A stretch of 64,000 bases of DNA from Vibrio sp. Of7-15 (GCF_022347565.1 NZ_JAKRGH010000002.1:124001-188000); one strand, 5' to 3'. Positions 40,065 to 49,438 are shown, counted from the first letter of the stretch. Notes: generated by a model from the letters alone, not told the origin. Numbers and translations: made by a program.

Positions 40065-40761
40065 ACCTTGCTTCTAGTTAGTTATCGCGAAATACCGATC
40101 AAAAGTGATAGATAAAATGAAACAGCATTCGCTTTTATATGGTCATCTTCATTTCGTTGTTTGAAGATGGGCTCAGTGCGTACTTTATATGATCGTTGCC
40201 CAGCTATCGATAGATAGAATATTGTTCTGTGATATTTATCTTTGAGGTGGCAGTAAATGTATATTTACATGGTGAGTTTGTTGTGATTTTGTGTTTTATT
40301 TTGTGTTTATGTGTTCTGTGAATATTTTATTATTGATTATTTTTGTTTTGTAATTGTCTTTATTTTTTGTTTTTTGTGAAGTTTTATTCTTTATATTTTC
40401 CGTATGTGGTTTTAATTGTCATTAAATTTTTAAAATTGGTTCTTTAATCTTATGTGATTTTTGTCATTTATTTTTGTAATTTATGATAAATGATAGGTTG
40501 GTTCTCTTGTGGTTAATTGGTAGATATTAACGATATCATCCTTTCTTTTTTACGGGCGATTTTCCTTTTTGCTTTGCAGTCCTTGGGCAGACGATAGATC
40601 CATATTCATTAACGGAGTGTTAAGTCTCGGTTTCAGTCTTCTTCATTTGTTTTTTCTCTAATCATGTTTTTTCTGGCACTTTTGTTAAAAATAATCTTGT
40701 TTTCTTACGCTGAAACTTTTATAGATGGGGGAGATAAAACTAACATGGAGTGTATCAAGCA
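40065..40761. other. Long T/G-rich intergenic region between nhaC and asd
   Basis: About 700 bases without a supported gene. From about 40255 to 40500 the plus strand is almost exclusively T and G with few C residues, an unusual skew. The part nearer asd (40530-40740) has ordinary composition. I looked for a lysine riboswitch and found no match. The promoters of both flanking genes must lie here. Confidence 0.6.
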
Positions 40762-41880
40762 ATGATGAGAGTAGGATTAGTAGGCTGGCGTGGTATGGTT
40801 GGCTCAGTATTAATGCAGCGTATGGTTGAAGAAAAAGATTTCGATCATATCGAGCCTGTATTTTACAGTACGTCTCAAATAGGTATTCCGGCCCCCAACT
40901 TAGGTAAAGATGCAGGTTTACTGCAAGATGCTTTTGATATTGAAAGCCTTAAAAAGCTAGATGCAATCATTACTTGTCAGGGGGGGAGCTATACGGAGAA
41001 GGTGTATCCTGCTCTGCGTCAAGCTGGTTGGAAAGGTTATTGGATTGATGCTGCTTCTACATTACGTATGAAAGAAGACTCAATTATTGCCCTTGATCCT
41101 GTGAACTTAGCGCAAATCCAGCAAGGTATTCAAACGGGCACTAAGACATATGTTGGTGGTAACTGTACAGTAAGCTTAATGTTGATGGCTTTGGGTGGTC
41201 TGTATGAGAAAGGCATGGTTGAGTGGATGAGCGCCATGACTTACCAAGCGGCTTCGGGAGCCGGCGCGAAAAATATGCGTGAGCTTATTTCTCAGATGGG
41301 TGTCGTAAATGACTGTGTAAGCTCAGAGTTGGCAAATCCAGCAAGTTCAATTCTCGATATTGATAAAAAAGTCGCAGATACCATTCGCTCTTCCTCTTTC
41401 CCTACGGATCAATTTGGTGCACCGCTTGCGGGTTCGCTTATTCCATGGATTGATGTGAAACGTGAAAATGGTCAAAGCAAAGAAGAGTGGAAGGCGGGTG
41501 TTGAAGCCAATAAAATCCTCGGCTTAGACGGTTCACCAATTCCAATTGATGGAACATGTGTTCGTATTGGTGCCATGCGTTGTCATGCTCAAGCTTTAAC
41601 GATCAAGCTAAAGCAAGATGTACCAATGGACGAGATTGAAGAGATCATTGCCACTCATAATGACTGGGTGAAAGTGATTCCAAATGAGCGCGACATTACC
41701 GCGCAAGAGCTGACTCCTGCAAAAGTGACGGGTACGATGTCTGTTCCTGTTGGCCGTTTACGTAAAATGTCGATGGGTAACGACTTCTTGAATGCGTTTA
41801 CGGTGGGTGATCAGCTATTGTGGGGGGCAGCGGAACCACTGCGTCGAACATTACGAATTATTCTAGCAGAAAAAGCATAA
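40762..41880 (+). CDS. asd: Aspartate-semialdehyde dehydrogenase
   Basis: Asd makes aspartate-4-semialdehyde for lysine, diaminopimelate, threonine and methionine synthesis. The protein (372 residues) begins [20 protein letters not shown] and has the catalytic Cys135 in [11 protein letters not shown], at the same position as in E. coli, with the substrate-site Arg/His region near '[11 protein letters not shown]'. I chose ATG 40762; ATG 40765 directly follows. GGAG lies 11 bases upstream. Confidence 0.95.
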   Translation: MMRVGLVGWRGMVGSVLMQRMVEEKDFDHIEPVFYSTSQIGIPAPNLGKDAGLLQDAFDIESLKKLDAIITCQGGSYTEKVYPALRQAGWKGYWIDAASTLRMKEDSIIALDPVNLAQIQQGIQTGTKTYVGGNCTVSLMLMALGGLYEKGMVEWMSAMTYQAASGAGAKNMRELISQMGVVNDCVSSELANPASSILDIDKKVADTIRSSSFPTDQFGAPLAGSLIPWIDVKRENGQSKEEWKAGVEANKILGLDGSPIPIDGTCVRIGAMRCHAQALTIKLKQDVPMDEIEEIIATHNDWVKVIPNERDITAQELTPAKVTGTMSVPVGRLRKMSMGNDFLNAFTVGDQLLWGAAEPLRRTLRIILAEKA

Positions 41881-41930
41881 TGATCTTTTTAGATAGAAGT
41901 TGTTATTGCTAGTCGAGTAATAATAAGAAA

Positions 41931-41958
41931 AACCGATACATATGTGTGTCGGTTTTTT
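41931..41958 (+). terminator. asd terminator
   Basis: AACCGATACA pairs with TGTGTCGGTT around TATG, then T residues. Confidence 0.8.
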
Positions 41959-42112
41959 GTATTTTATATGTTTTCATTTCGTTAATGTGCTTAATGGGCT
42001 TTTTATATAAGGTTACCTTGGTCCCAAAACTGGTTTGTTGATAGGAACAATTACGGCTTTTAATCAGTCGTAGTGATAGCTTTGTCACACGCAGTTAGGG
42101 ATTGGTTTATTT

Positions 42113-42619
42113 ATGAGTATTAGTAAAGGATTCACATTTTTAGAAATGATTGGTGCAACAGCTGTCGCTAGCGTTTTGGCGGTTACAGCTGCTCCTCGAT
42201 TTATTGATTTCGCTGCGGAAGAAAGAGCGGCTGCAATTAATGGTGCGGTCGGTGTCATTAATTCAGTGGCAGAGAACACATACAATCAGGCTGTAATGAA
42301 TGGCGCATTACCACTTCAATCTCAGCAGAGTAGCGATAATGTAGCTTTAGCTTTTGGTTACCCTGAAGCCTCCTCATCAGGCATTATCAGTGCTATTGAA
42401 AACAAAAGCTCGATCAATCGTGAAGGTGGTTGGACTTACCGTGTCGCTTCAACGTCCTCTCAGCGTTCAGTGATACTTACTTTAGCTAATATTGATTCTG
42501 CTTCTTCTCAACATTCATTTGATCAGATCCTTTCTAGTCACTGCTACGTGCAGTACATTCAGCCTCAAAACAACGTTGCATTAAGCTACCAAGTACAATC
42601 TGAGACTTCGGGCTGCTAA
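42113..42619 (+). CDS. Orphan type IV pilin-like protein
   Basis: The 168-residue protein begins with a class III (prepilin) signal: a basic leader MSISKG, cleavage before FTFLEMIGATAVASVLAVTA, and the Glu at +5 of the mature protein. The rest is Ser-rich, and two cysteines (in SHCYVQY and at the C-terminus) could form a pilin D-loop disulfide. MSHA-type pilins are similar in layout. No assembly ATPase, prepilin peptidase or other pilin gene is nearby, so it is an orphan in this window. Confidence 0.75.
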   Translation: MSISKGFTFLEMIGATAVASVLAVTAAPRFIDFAAEERAAAINGAVGVINSVAENTYNQAVMNGALPLQSQQSSDNVALAFGYPEASSSGIISAIENKSSINREGGWTYRVASTSSQRSVILTLANIDSASSQHSFDQILSSHCYVQYIQPQNNVALSYQVQSETSGC

Positions 42620-42642
42620 GCTTCGTGTGCTTTTATAACAAG

Positions 42643-42665
42643 CAGGGCGCATTGAATACGCCCTG
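42643..42665. terminator. Hairpin between the pilin and K+ channel genes
   Basis: CAGGGCG (42643-42649) pairs with CGCCCTG (42659-42665) between two convergent genes. U tracts are poor, so the terminator is weak. Confidence 0.4.
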
Positions 42666-42687
42666 TAAAGTGTAAGTACCGTTCTAA

Positions 42688-43542
42688 CTACTGATTTTCT
42701 TTCTCGTTGGGTGGGATCACACGTAACTCTGGTGACGGTAATTCGCTGCCACAATGTTTACAGTGCAAGGCATCCGTATCATGACCACTTTTGGTGCAAT
42801 TTAAACAACGTACTAGCTGTCGATGTGCATTCATTTCTTGGCTGAGTTCAGCCGTAATAATTCCCGTAGGAACCGCAAGGATCGAGTAACCTAATAACAT
42901 GGTTAATGCCGCAATGGCTTGCCCTATCGGCGTTTGAGGTACTAAGTCACCATAACCGACAGTGGTAATGGTGACGATTGCCCAGTAAATACTTTGGGGG
43001 ATGCTGGTAAAGCCATTCACTGGTCCTTCAATCACGTAAATCATGGAACCAAAAACGGTTACTAAAATCGCAACGGTACTAAAAAAGATAAAAATCTTTC
43101 TTTTCGCCATGAGCAGTGAACGTAATAGAATGTTGGAATCTTTTAAATAACGAACTAGTTTGAGTACGCGGAAAATTCTCATGACACGGAGTAAGCGGAT
43201 CATGCCCATGTAGGTGGCGTCAGGGAAGAAGAAAGCCAAGTAGGTTGGCAAAATGGCTAACAAATCGATGATGCCATAAAAACTTTTTGCGTACGCCCAA
43301 GGCTTAGGTGAGCAATATAATCTAATCAGATACTCTATGGTAAATAGCCCAGTAAAAAAGTACTCCAAGAATTTTAATTGTGGCGCCCATTGAGCATGCA
43401 CGCTGGGGATGGAATCTAAAATTAAAACAATTTCAGAGGCTAAGATTGTGGCAATTAAGCACAAATCAAACCAGCGTCCAGCTTTGGTATGAGTTCCAAA
43501 AATAACGATAAATAAGTAATGGCGTAAGCTGGCTCTGGGCAT
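42688..43542 (-). CDS. Voltage-gated-type K+ channel with C-terminal cysteine motif
   Basis: The 284-residue protein has six helices, an S4-like segment with spaced arginines (RLLRVMRIFRVLKLVRYL, about residues 115-133) and the selectivity filter TTVGYGD near residue 194. That is the plan of a Kv-type tetrameric channel ('ion transporter' family). After the pore it has a short cytoplasmic tail with two cysteine pairs (CLNC near residue 245 and CKHC near residue 257), which look like a small zinc ribbon. The physiological role is unknown; maintaining membrane potential or K+ release is an inference. Confidence 0.88.
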   Translation of the reverse strand: MPRASLRHYLFIVIFGTHTKAGRWFDLCLIATILASEIVLILDSIPSVHAQWAPQLKFLEYFFTGLFTIEYLIRLYCSPKPWAYAKSFYGIIDLLAILPTYLAFFFPDATYMGMIRLLRVMRIFRVLKLVRYLKDSNILLRSLLMAKRKIFIFFSTVAILVTVFGSMIYVIEGPVNGFTSIPQSIYWAIVTITTVGYGDLVPQTPIGQAIAALTMLLGYSILAVPTGIITAELSQEMNAHRQLVRCLNCTKSGHDTDALHCKHCGSELPSPELRVIPPNEKENQ

Positions 43543-43584
43543 AAAAGGTCCTAACCTGTTATGAAAATAGGAAATAAGAAGCGC

Positions 43585-43615
43585 AAAAAATCCGCTTTAA
43601 GAGTTAAAGCGGATT
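43585..43615 (-). terminator. Terminator after the marC/ychE gene
   Basis: AATCCGCTTTAA (43589-43600) pairs perfectly with TTAAAGCGGATT (43604-43615); the minus strand continues with T residues. Confidence 0.85.
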
Positions 43616-43637
43616 CTATAGCGGTAAGTATAAGGAA

Positions 43638-44276
43638 TTAAGCGAGCCCAGGGAATAGGTTACGCAACCCGTTTGCAATAAACTCAATACCTAGTGCCCC
43701 AAGAATAAGCCCCATAATACGTGTGATCACGTTGATGCCTGTTTGCCCTAAGAATCGCACAATCAGTGGAGCAGAGCGGAATAAAAGCCACGTACCTAAT
43801 GCAAAAGCGATCATGGTTAATATTAGGCCGATTGTGTTGATCATCGTTGGGTAGCGAGATCCATACACAATAGTAGAACTAATGGCGCCTGGGCCAGCCA
43901 TTAAGGGCATTGCTAGTGGTACAACACCAATTTGCTCTCTGCTTACATATTCAGATTTTTCTTGTTTGTTCTGTTTATCTTCACCCAGCTTTCCGCTCAT
44001 CATTGAAAAAGCAATGCTCAGTAATAACAGCCCTCCTGCCACTCGGAATGAATCGAGTGAGATACTGAACATATCGAGTAACATTTGGCCAATTAATAGC
44101 GATACGATCAAAATAGAGGCTACAGCGATGTTGGCGGTGATGGCTGTTTTTTTCTTTTCTTCTGCTGACATATGTGCAGTAAGAGAGACAAATACCGGCA
44201 TGATGCCCACTGGGTTAACCGCAGCAAAGAGCCCGAGAAAGAATTGAAGGTAAATCGCAAGTTCAAGGTTAAGCAT
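43638..44276 (-). CDS. ychE: MarC/YchE family membrane protein
   Basis: This 212-residue protein has six hydrophobic segments and MarC-family features: 'FLGLFAAVNPVGIMPVFVSL' at the start, 'PLAMPLMAGPGAISSTIVYG' in the middle and 'RIMGLILGALGIEFIANGL' at the end. MarC proteins are integral membrane proteins of uncertain transport function. Position next to adhE, as in E. coli ychE-adhE, supports the YchE assignment. It is divergent from adhE, with about 600 bp between starts. Confidence 0.85.
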   Translation of the reverse strand: MLNLELAIYLQFFLGLFAAVNPVGIMPVFVSLTAHMSAEEKKKTAITANIAVASILIVSLLIGQMLLDMFSISLDSFRVAGGLLLLSIAFSMMSGKLGEDKQNKQEKSEYVSREQIGVVPLAMPLMAGPGAISSTIVYGSRYPTMINTIGLILTMIAFALGTWLLFRSAPLIVRFLGQTGINVITRIMGLILGALGIEFIANGLRNLFPGLA

Positions 44277-44871
44277 TCAACTGACTTCTTTAATAGTAAG
44301 TGGGGCAAATTTTGAGGGTAATAGAAAGGTCTTTTTTGCGCCAATGAAAAAAAATAAAGTGAATGGCTAGGAAAACTAATATCTTTCTAACTTGTTAAAA
44401 CTGTTACTACTAACACAAAAATGAGAAAAAATAGTGATTTAGGCTACCTCTTTATAGCTATGTTCTCAGGAGTGGATATACTCGTCCAGTAGCACATATT
44501 TTATGTATTGTCTTTTTAATATTTGTTCTTAAAAGTGAAAATTTATTACAAAATAATTTATGTGCATTTCATTTCTTATTGATACTTCCGCAAGTTATTT
44601 CGAGCTTGGTAATAAATAAAATTACATATAAATCAATATCATATGTTATTGATTGGTATGTCATTAGTACTTTAGTGGTAAATAGTTCATCAGAACTGAT
44701 CTGAATCAACTTTTTCAAAACTATGAAAGATTATACTCAGTTTTGAAAACAATTTACTAAGAATGCATGTTGCAAGTACGTCACATTGAGGCGGTATAAC
44801 TTGTCATGCAGAAGGAATTGAGCAGCATCCTTAATAAATAGTTTTTAATATTTTCTTTTAGGAGATTCATT
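44277..44871. other. ychE-adhE divergent regulatory region
   Basis: Nearly 600 AT-rich bases without a gene. Contents: an 8-bp inverted repeat AATCAATA/TATTGATT (44631-44654), an FNR-like box (44696-44709), an 11-bp inverted repeat flanking a -10 element (44712-44749), and a stem-loop in the predicted leader (44764-44810). The ribosome-binding site AGGAG precedes the adhE ATG. Confidence 0.65.
44696..44749 (+). promoter_or_regulatory. FNR-type promoter of adhE with flanking inverted repeat
   Basis: CTGATCTGAATCAA (44696-44709) matches nine of ten FNR consensus positions. A -10 hexamer TATACT (44732-44737) sits at class II spacing from it, predicting a start near 44744. A perfect 11-bp inverted repeat, TTTTCAAAACT (44712-44722) and AGTTTTGAAAA (44739-44749), brackets the -10 and may be an operator. 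Confidence 0.6.
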
Positions 44872-47559
44872 ATGCCTGTAACTAATTTAGCTGAACTAGA
44901 TGCTCTTGTCGCACGAGTAAAAGCAGCTCAAGAAGAGTTTGCAACATATTCACAAGAGAAAGTCGATGCTATCTTCCGTGCAGCATCTCTGGCAGCTAAC
45001 CACGCACGTATTCCTCTAGCACAGCAAGCGGTAGCGGAATCTGGCATGGGTATTGTTGAAGATAAGGTTATCAAAAACCACTTTGCGTCAGAATTCATCT
45101 ATAACAAATACAAAGATGAAAAAACATGTGGCATTCTTGAAGAAGATGACAACTTAGGCACAATGACTATCGCAGAACCAATCGGTATTATCTGTGGTAT
45201 CGTTCCAACAACGAACCCAACTTCAACGGCTATCTTCAAATCTCTTATTTCTTTGAAGACACGTAACGGCATCATTTTCTCCCCACATCCACGTGCTAAA
45301 AACTCTACAAACGATGCAGCGAAGCTTGTTTTAGATGCAGCAGTAGCGGCTGGTGCACCAAAAGACATCATCGGTTGGATTGACCAACCTTCAGTTGAGC
45401 TTTCTAATGCTCTTATGAAGCATGATGGTATTGCACTTATCCTTGCAACTGGTGGTCCAGGCATGGTTAAAGCAGCATACTCTTCAGGTAAGCCTGCCAT
45501 CGGCGTAGGTGCTGGTAACGTGCCAATCGTTATTGATGAAACGGCGGACATTAAGCGTGCTGTTGCTTCTATTCTAATGTCTAAAACATTCGATAACGGC
45601 GTTGTATGTGCTTCAGAGCAAGCAGCTATCGTTGTTGACGAAGTATACGACGAAGTGAAAGAGCGTTTCGCATCTCACAAAGCTTACGTTCTATCTAAAG
45701 CCGAAGCCAATAAAGTACGTAAAGTGCTTCTCATTGACGGTGCACTAAACGCGAAAATCGTTGGTCAACCTGCTCCTGCAATCGCTGAAATGGCGGGTGT
45801 TAAGGTTCCTGCTGACACGAAAGTACTTGTTGGTGAAGGCTTGGGTAAAGTGTCTTACGATGACGAATTCGCCCATGAGAAATTGTCTCCAACTCTAGGT
45901 TTATTCCGCGCAGACGATTTCGAAGACGCCGTTGCTCAAGCGGTAACTATGGTTGAGATTGGTGGTATCGGTCACACATCTGGTCTTTACACTAACCAAG
46001 ACACCAACACAGACCGCATTCGTTACTTTGGCGACAAGCTGAAAACGGCACGTATTCTTGTAAACATCCCATCGACTCACGGTGGTATCGGTGACCTTTA
46101 CAACTTTAACGTAGCACCGTCTCTAACTCTTGGTTGTGGTTCATGGGGTGGTAACTCTATCTCTGAGAACGTAGGTCCTAAGCACCTTATCAACAAGAAA
46201 ACTGTAGCGAAGCGAGCTGAAAACATGTTGTGGCACAAACTACCTAAGTCTATCTACTTCCGTCGTGGTAGCCTTCCAATCGCTCTTGGCGACCTAGAAG
46301 GTAAGAAACGCGCATTCCTAGTTACTGACCGCTTCCTATTTAACAATGGTTACGCTGATGACGTGGTTAGTTTACTGAAAGCACAGGGCATTGAAGTTCA
46401 AACTTTCTTTGATGTAGAAGCAGATCCAACGCTATCTGTAGTTGAGAAAGGCGCAGAAGCAATGAAGAGCTTCCAGCCAGATGTAATCATCGCTCTAGGT
46501 GGTGGTTCACCAATGGATGCAGCGAAGATCATGTGGGTAATGTATGAGCACCCTGAAACTCACTTCGGCGAATTAGCTATGCGCTTTATGGATATTCGTA
46601 AGCGTATCTACAAATTCCCTAAAATGGGTAAAAAAGCTGAGTTGGTATGTATCACAACTACATCTGGTACAGGTTCTGAAGTGACGCCATTTGCCGTTGT
46701 TACTGACGACAAAACCGGTGCTAAGTACCCATTAGCGGATTACGAAATCACGCCAAACATGGCTATCGTAGATGCTAACCTTGTTATGAACATGCCTAAG
46801 TCTCTAACAGCATTTGGTGGTTACGATGCAGTAACTCACGCATTAGAAGCTTACGTATCTGTTCTTGCGAATGAATACTCTGATGGCCAAGCTCTACAAG
46901 CGCTTAAAATGTTGAAAGAGTACTTACCATCAAGCTACGCAAATGGTGCTAATGACCCAATTGCTCGTGAAAAAGTACACAACGCGGCAACCATTGCAGG
47001 TATTGCGTTTGCGAATGCTTTCCTAGGTGTGTGTCACTCTATGGCTCATAAACTGGGTGCTGAGTTCCACTTACCACATGGTCTAGCAAATGCGTTATTA
47101 ATCTCTGATGTAGTGCGTTACAACGCGAACGACAACCCAACTAAGCAAACTGCATTCTCTCAATACGACCGTCCACAAGCACGTCGTCGCTACGCTGAAA
47201 TCGCTGACCATCTAGGTCTGACTAAAGCGGGTGACCACACTGCTGAGAAGATTGAACGTTTACTTGGTTGGTTGGAAGAGTTGAAATTGAACCTAGACAT
47301 TCCAGCGTCTATCAAAGCGGCGGGTGTTCCAGAAGCAGATTTCATGGCGAAGCTGGATGAGCTATCTGTTGAAGCATTTGATGACCAATGTACAGGTGCT
47401 AACCCACGTTACCCATTAATCTCTGAGCTAAAAGACGTCTTAGTCGCGGCTTACTACGGTAAACCATATGTAGAAGGCGAAACGTTTGAAGGCACAACAG
47501 TGATTAAGAAAACGGAAAAAAAAGCAGCGAAAGCTAAGAAAGAAGAAGCTAAAGCATAA
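44872..47559 (+). CDS. adhE: Bifunctional acetaldehyde-CoA/alcohol dehydrogenase AdhE
   Basis: AdhE converts acetyl-CoA to ethanol in two NADH-dependent steps during fermentation and assembles into spirosomes. The 895-residue protein has an N-terminal aldehyde dehydrogenase half with catalytic Cys246 in NGVVCASEQ, matching the E. coli numbering, a linker near 440, and an iron-dependent alcohol dehydrogenase half with GGGSPMDAAK and the metal-site histidines in 'GVCHSMAHKLGAEFHLPHG'. A Lys/Ala-rich tail ends the protein. The regulatory region upstream has an FNR-like box. Confidence 0.98.
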   Translation: MPVTNLAELDALVARVKAAQEEFATYSQEKVDAIFRAASLAANHARIPLAQQAVAESGMGIVEDKVIKNHFASEFIYNKYKDEKTCGILEEDDNLGTMTIAEPIGIICGIVPTTNPTSTAIFKSLISLKTRNGIIFSPHPRAKNSTNDAAKLVLDAAVAAGAPKDIIGWIDQPSVELSNALMKHDGIALILATGGPGMVKAAYSSGKPAIGVGAGNVPIVIDETADIKRAVASILMSKTFDNGVVCASEQAAIVVDEVYDEVKERFASHKAYVLSKAEANKVRKVLLIDGALNAKIVGQPAPAIAEMAGVKVPADTKVLVGEGLGKVSYDDEFAHEKLSPTLGLFRADDFEDAVAQAVTMVEIGGIGHTSGLYTNQDTNTDRIRYFGDKLKTARILVNIPSTHGGIGDLYNFNVAPSLTLGCGSWGGNSISENVGPKHLINKKTVAKRAENMLWHKLPKSIYFRRGSLPIALGDLEGKKRAFLVTDRFLFNNGYADDVVSLLKAQGIEVQTFFDVEADPTLSVVEKGAEAMKSFQPDVIIALGGGSPMDAAKIMWVMYEHPETHFGELAMRFMDIRKRIYKFPKMGKKAELVCITTTSGTGSEVTPFAVVTDDKTGAKYPLADYEITPNMAIVDANLVMNMPKSLTAFGGYDAVTHALEAYVSVLANEYSDGQALQALKMLKEYLPSSYANGANDPIAREKVHNAATIAGIAFANAFLGVCHSMAHKLGAEFHLPHGLANALLISDVVRYNANDNPTKQTAFSQYDRPQARRRYAEIADHLGLTKAGDHTAEKIERLLGWLEELKLNLDIPASIKAAGVPEADFMAKLDELSVEAFDDQCTGANPRYPLISELKDVLVAAYYGKPYVEGETFEGTTVIKKTEKKAAKAKKEEAKA

Positions 47560-47620
47560 CTCAATGAGAGAACATTTTCGCTAGCACGAAATGTAAGCTC
47601 AAACAGTAAGCAAGTCGTTA

Positions 47621-47650
47621 AAGCCCGCCTCTTTTGAGGTGGGTTTTTTT
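47621..47650 (+). terminator. adhE terminator
   Basis: CCCGCCTC and GAGGTGGG form an 8-bp stem (one G-T pair), followed by seven T residues. Confidence 0.85.
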
Positions 47651-47689
47651 ATGAGCGGAATATCGTGATGGTATTGTGATTGAAGGGCG

Positions 47690-48373
47690 TTAAATTTCTG
47701 CCTCAATCATTCTGCCATTAAAGTAGTCGTTTTGGACGATGTACTCGGTACTGCGAATAAGCTCATAATGGAGGCGGCTATCACTAGGGTGTACCCCCGA
47801 ATGAGTTGAATTGTGGTGGCTCGGTGTAACACCACCAACTCGAATATTAAATTGGGTTAGCTCTTTTGCCCAACTAACGGTAAAACCGGTGAGCATGGCT
47901 CTTGTGTTCTCTAGAGTGCCGGAGTTGGTGTCTGATGAGTTAGCGGCTAAGTTTACGATTACGCCTTGTTTACTGTGCTCTCGCATATTTTTCGCGGCTT
48001 GTTTACCGTAGTTAAATAGTGCAGCAGACACTTCAGTCAAACGTTCACTGAACATATCCGCAGAGCCATTTTCAAGTAGGCCAGGTAACTCGTTACCGAC
48101 CCAATTATTGATCAATACATCGACACCGTTTAAGAAGTGGCTGTCGATGTAGGTAAACAGTTGTTTGATGCTTGCTTTACTGTGATCCTCCAACAGGACG
48201 GTATGTACATTTTCATTCAGTACTTTGCAAAGTAGATACGCTTCGTTTAAGGCTTCGCTGTTGGTGTCCGCTAAAATAAGCTGAGCGCCTTGGGCTGCAA
48301 AGTGACAAGACATACTTTTACTTACGGGGCTACCTGCCGAAGTAACCAGAATTACTGAATGAGTGATATCCAT
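47690..48373 (-). CDS. Degenerate SDR-fold protein
   Basis: The 227-residue protein is clearly related to short-chain dehydrogenases by order of segments, but key residues are changed. The nucleotide loop reads TSAGSPVSKSM instead of TGxxxGIG, the NNAG motif reads NNWVG, and the position of the catalytic Y-x-x-x-K reads LENTR. It is therefore probably not an active oxidoreductase, or has a different chemistry. It converges with adhE. No frameshift is seen and the frame is fully open, so it is not an obvious pseudogene. Confidence 0.7.
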   Translation of the reverse strand: MDITHSVILVTSAGSPVSKSMSCHFAAQGAQLILADTNSEALNEAYLLCKVLNENVHTVLLEDHSKASIKQLFTYIDSHFLNGVDVLINNWVGNELPGLLENGSADMFSERLTEVSAALFNYGKQAAKNMREHSKQGVIVNLAANSSDTNSGTLENTRAMLTGFTVSWAKELTQFNIRVGGVTPSHHNSTHSGVHPSDSRLHYELIRSTEYIVQNDYFNGRMIEAEI

Positions 48374-48803
48374 GTTACGGTCCTATTTCAGTCTTTAAAT
48401 CCGAGTAAAGATGCATTTAATGAATAGACCAGATCATGGAACCAATGCTTTCAATTGGGCATGGGTAGATGATAGTTATCTTTGGTCTTAAACCGCGATT
48501 AAATGCGATAGATAACATAATGGTAGATAAATGAAAAAACGGGTGTGAAAGGAGTCAAAAATAAAATGATAAAATGAGATAACTTCTCAAAATACGGCTT
48601 TGCTCACAAACGTAATGGATAGTCGTTATTAGTCGGTAATTTGTGCTAGCTGTTAGAGGTTATCGTTTTTATTTGTGTGGATTTTTTTTGATAAACAAAG
48701 AGTTATTTGTTTGATTGTAGTGGGTGTTTTTTTCTGTACAGGTTTGTATTACAAACTAACGTCGCAAAATTGAGAGTCATGGGCACTAAATTAGTGCGAA
48801 GAT
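48374..48803. other. Intergenic region between the pseudo-SDR and VC2046-family genes
   Basis: 430 AT-rich bases. I see no ORF, RNA gene or strong terminator. A short inverted repeat GTTATCT ... AGATAAC occurs around 48475-48515; the arms are about 30 bases apart and the meaning is unclear. Confidence 0.5.
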
Positions 48804-49313
48804 TTAAGCGTATAGGTTCATTTCTGCATTGCGCTTAGAAACAACCAGCTCGTTGTAAAGATCTTGTGGAATGGCATCCATGATTTTTGTTGCGTTATTT
48901 TCAAGGCTACGACGTTCATGGCCAGATAAGTTGTGGTATACCTCTTCAGGTAAATCGTAAGTGCCTTGAGGCATGTGGGCTACCGCATCAGGGCGTAAAC
49001 CATGGTGAAGTTTTGCACTTGCAATGCCACCGTTATGGAAAGAGTCAGCTTGAGCTGCTGCACGGTGGTAAGACTCTTCATCAGAACGTAATGTTTGTGC
49101 ATCAGCTACACCAAATTTACGTCGTAGAAGCTCTTCTGTCGTGTTGCTTTCAGCGATTTTTTCAACCGGAGTTTGCTCACGTAAATCGTTAGACAGCATA
49201 GACATCATCAGTGCGAAATCAGCACGACGACCAGCTTCAACGGCATGACTTAAATTGTCACCTAATTGAACTTCGTTGATTAATCTTGCTTTGTCTAAAG
49301 TATGAACTTGCAT
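48804..49313 (-). CDS. VC2046/SO_2500 family protein
   Basis: This 169-residue protein resembles the VC2046/SO_2500 family of Vibrio and Shewanella. Segments are 'GRRADFALMMSMLSNDLREQ', 'EELLRRKFGVADAQTLRSDE' and a tail with 'LVVSKRNAEMNLYA'. Its function is unknown. In V. cholerae the family member lies beside sodB and grxD; here an RND pump separates them. The ATG at 49313 has AGGAG upstream. Confidence 0.8.
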   Translation of the reverse strand: MQVHTLDKARLINEVQLGDNLSHAVEAGRRADFALMMSMLSNDLREQTPVEKIAESNTTEELLRRKFGVADAQTLRSDEESYHRAAAQADSFHNGGIASAKLHHGLRPDAVAHMPQGTYDLPEEVYHNLSGHERRSLENNATKIMDAIPQDLYNELVVSKRNAEMNLYA

Positions 49314-49438
49314 GGCTAAACTCCTGTGCTGATATACTCTTATCGGCGACAGTGAGAAAACCTTTAGCTTTTTTCGGAAAAAAATTGCCTCTTTTCGGAA
49401 AAAAAATGCCGTGTTAATTTAACTTTTTGAATATTAAT

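Noticed and set aside
40065-40260. Lysine riboswitch upstream of nhaC
   Set aside because: NhaC-like lysine carriers exist elsewhere, but I could not match the conserved lysine riboswitch core on either strand here.
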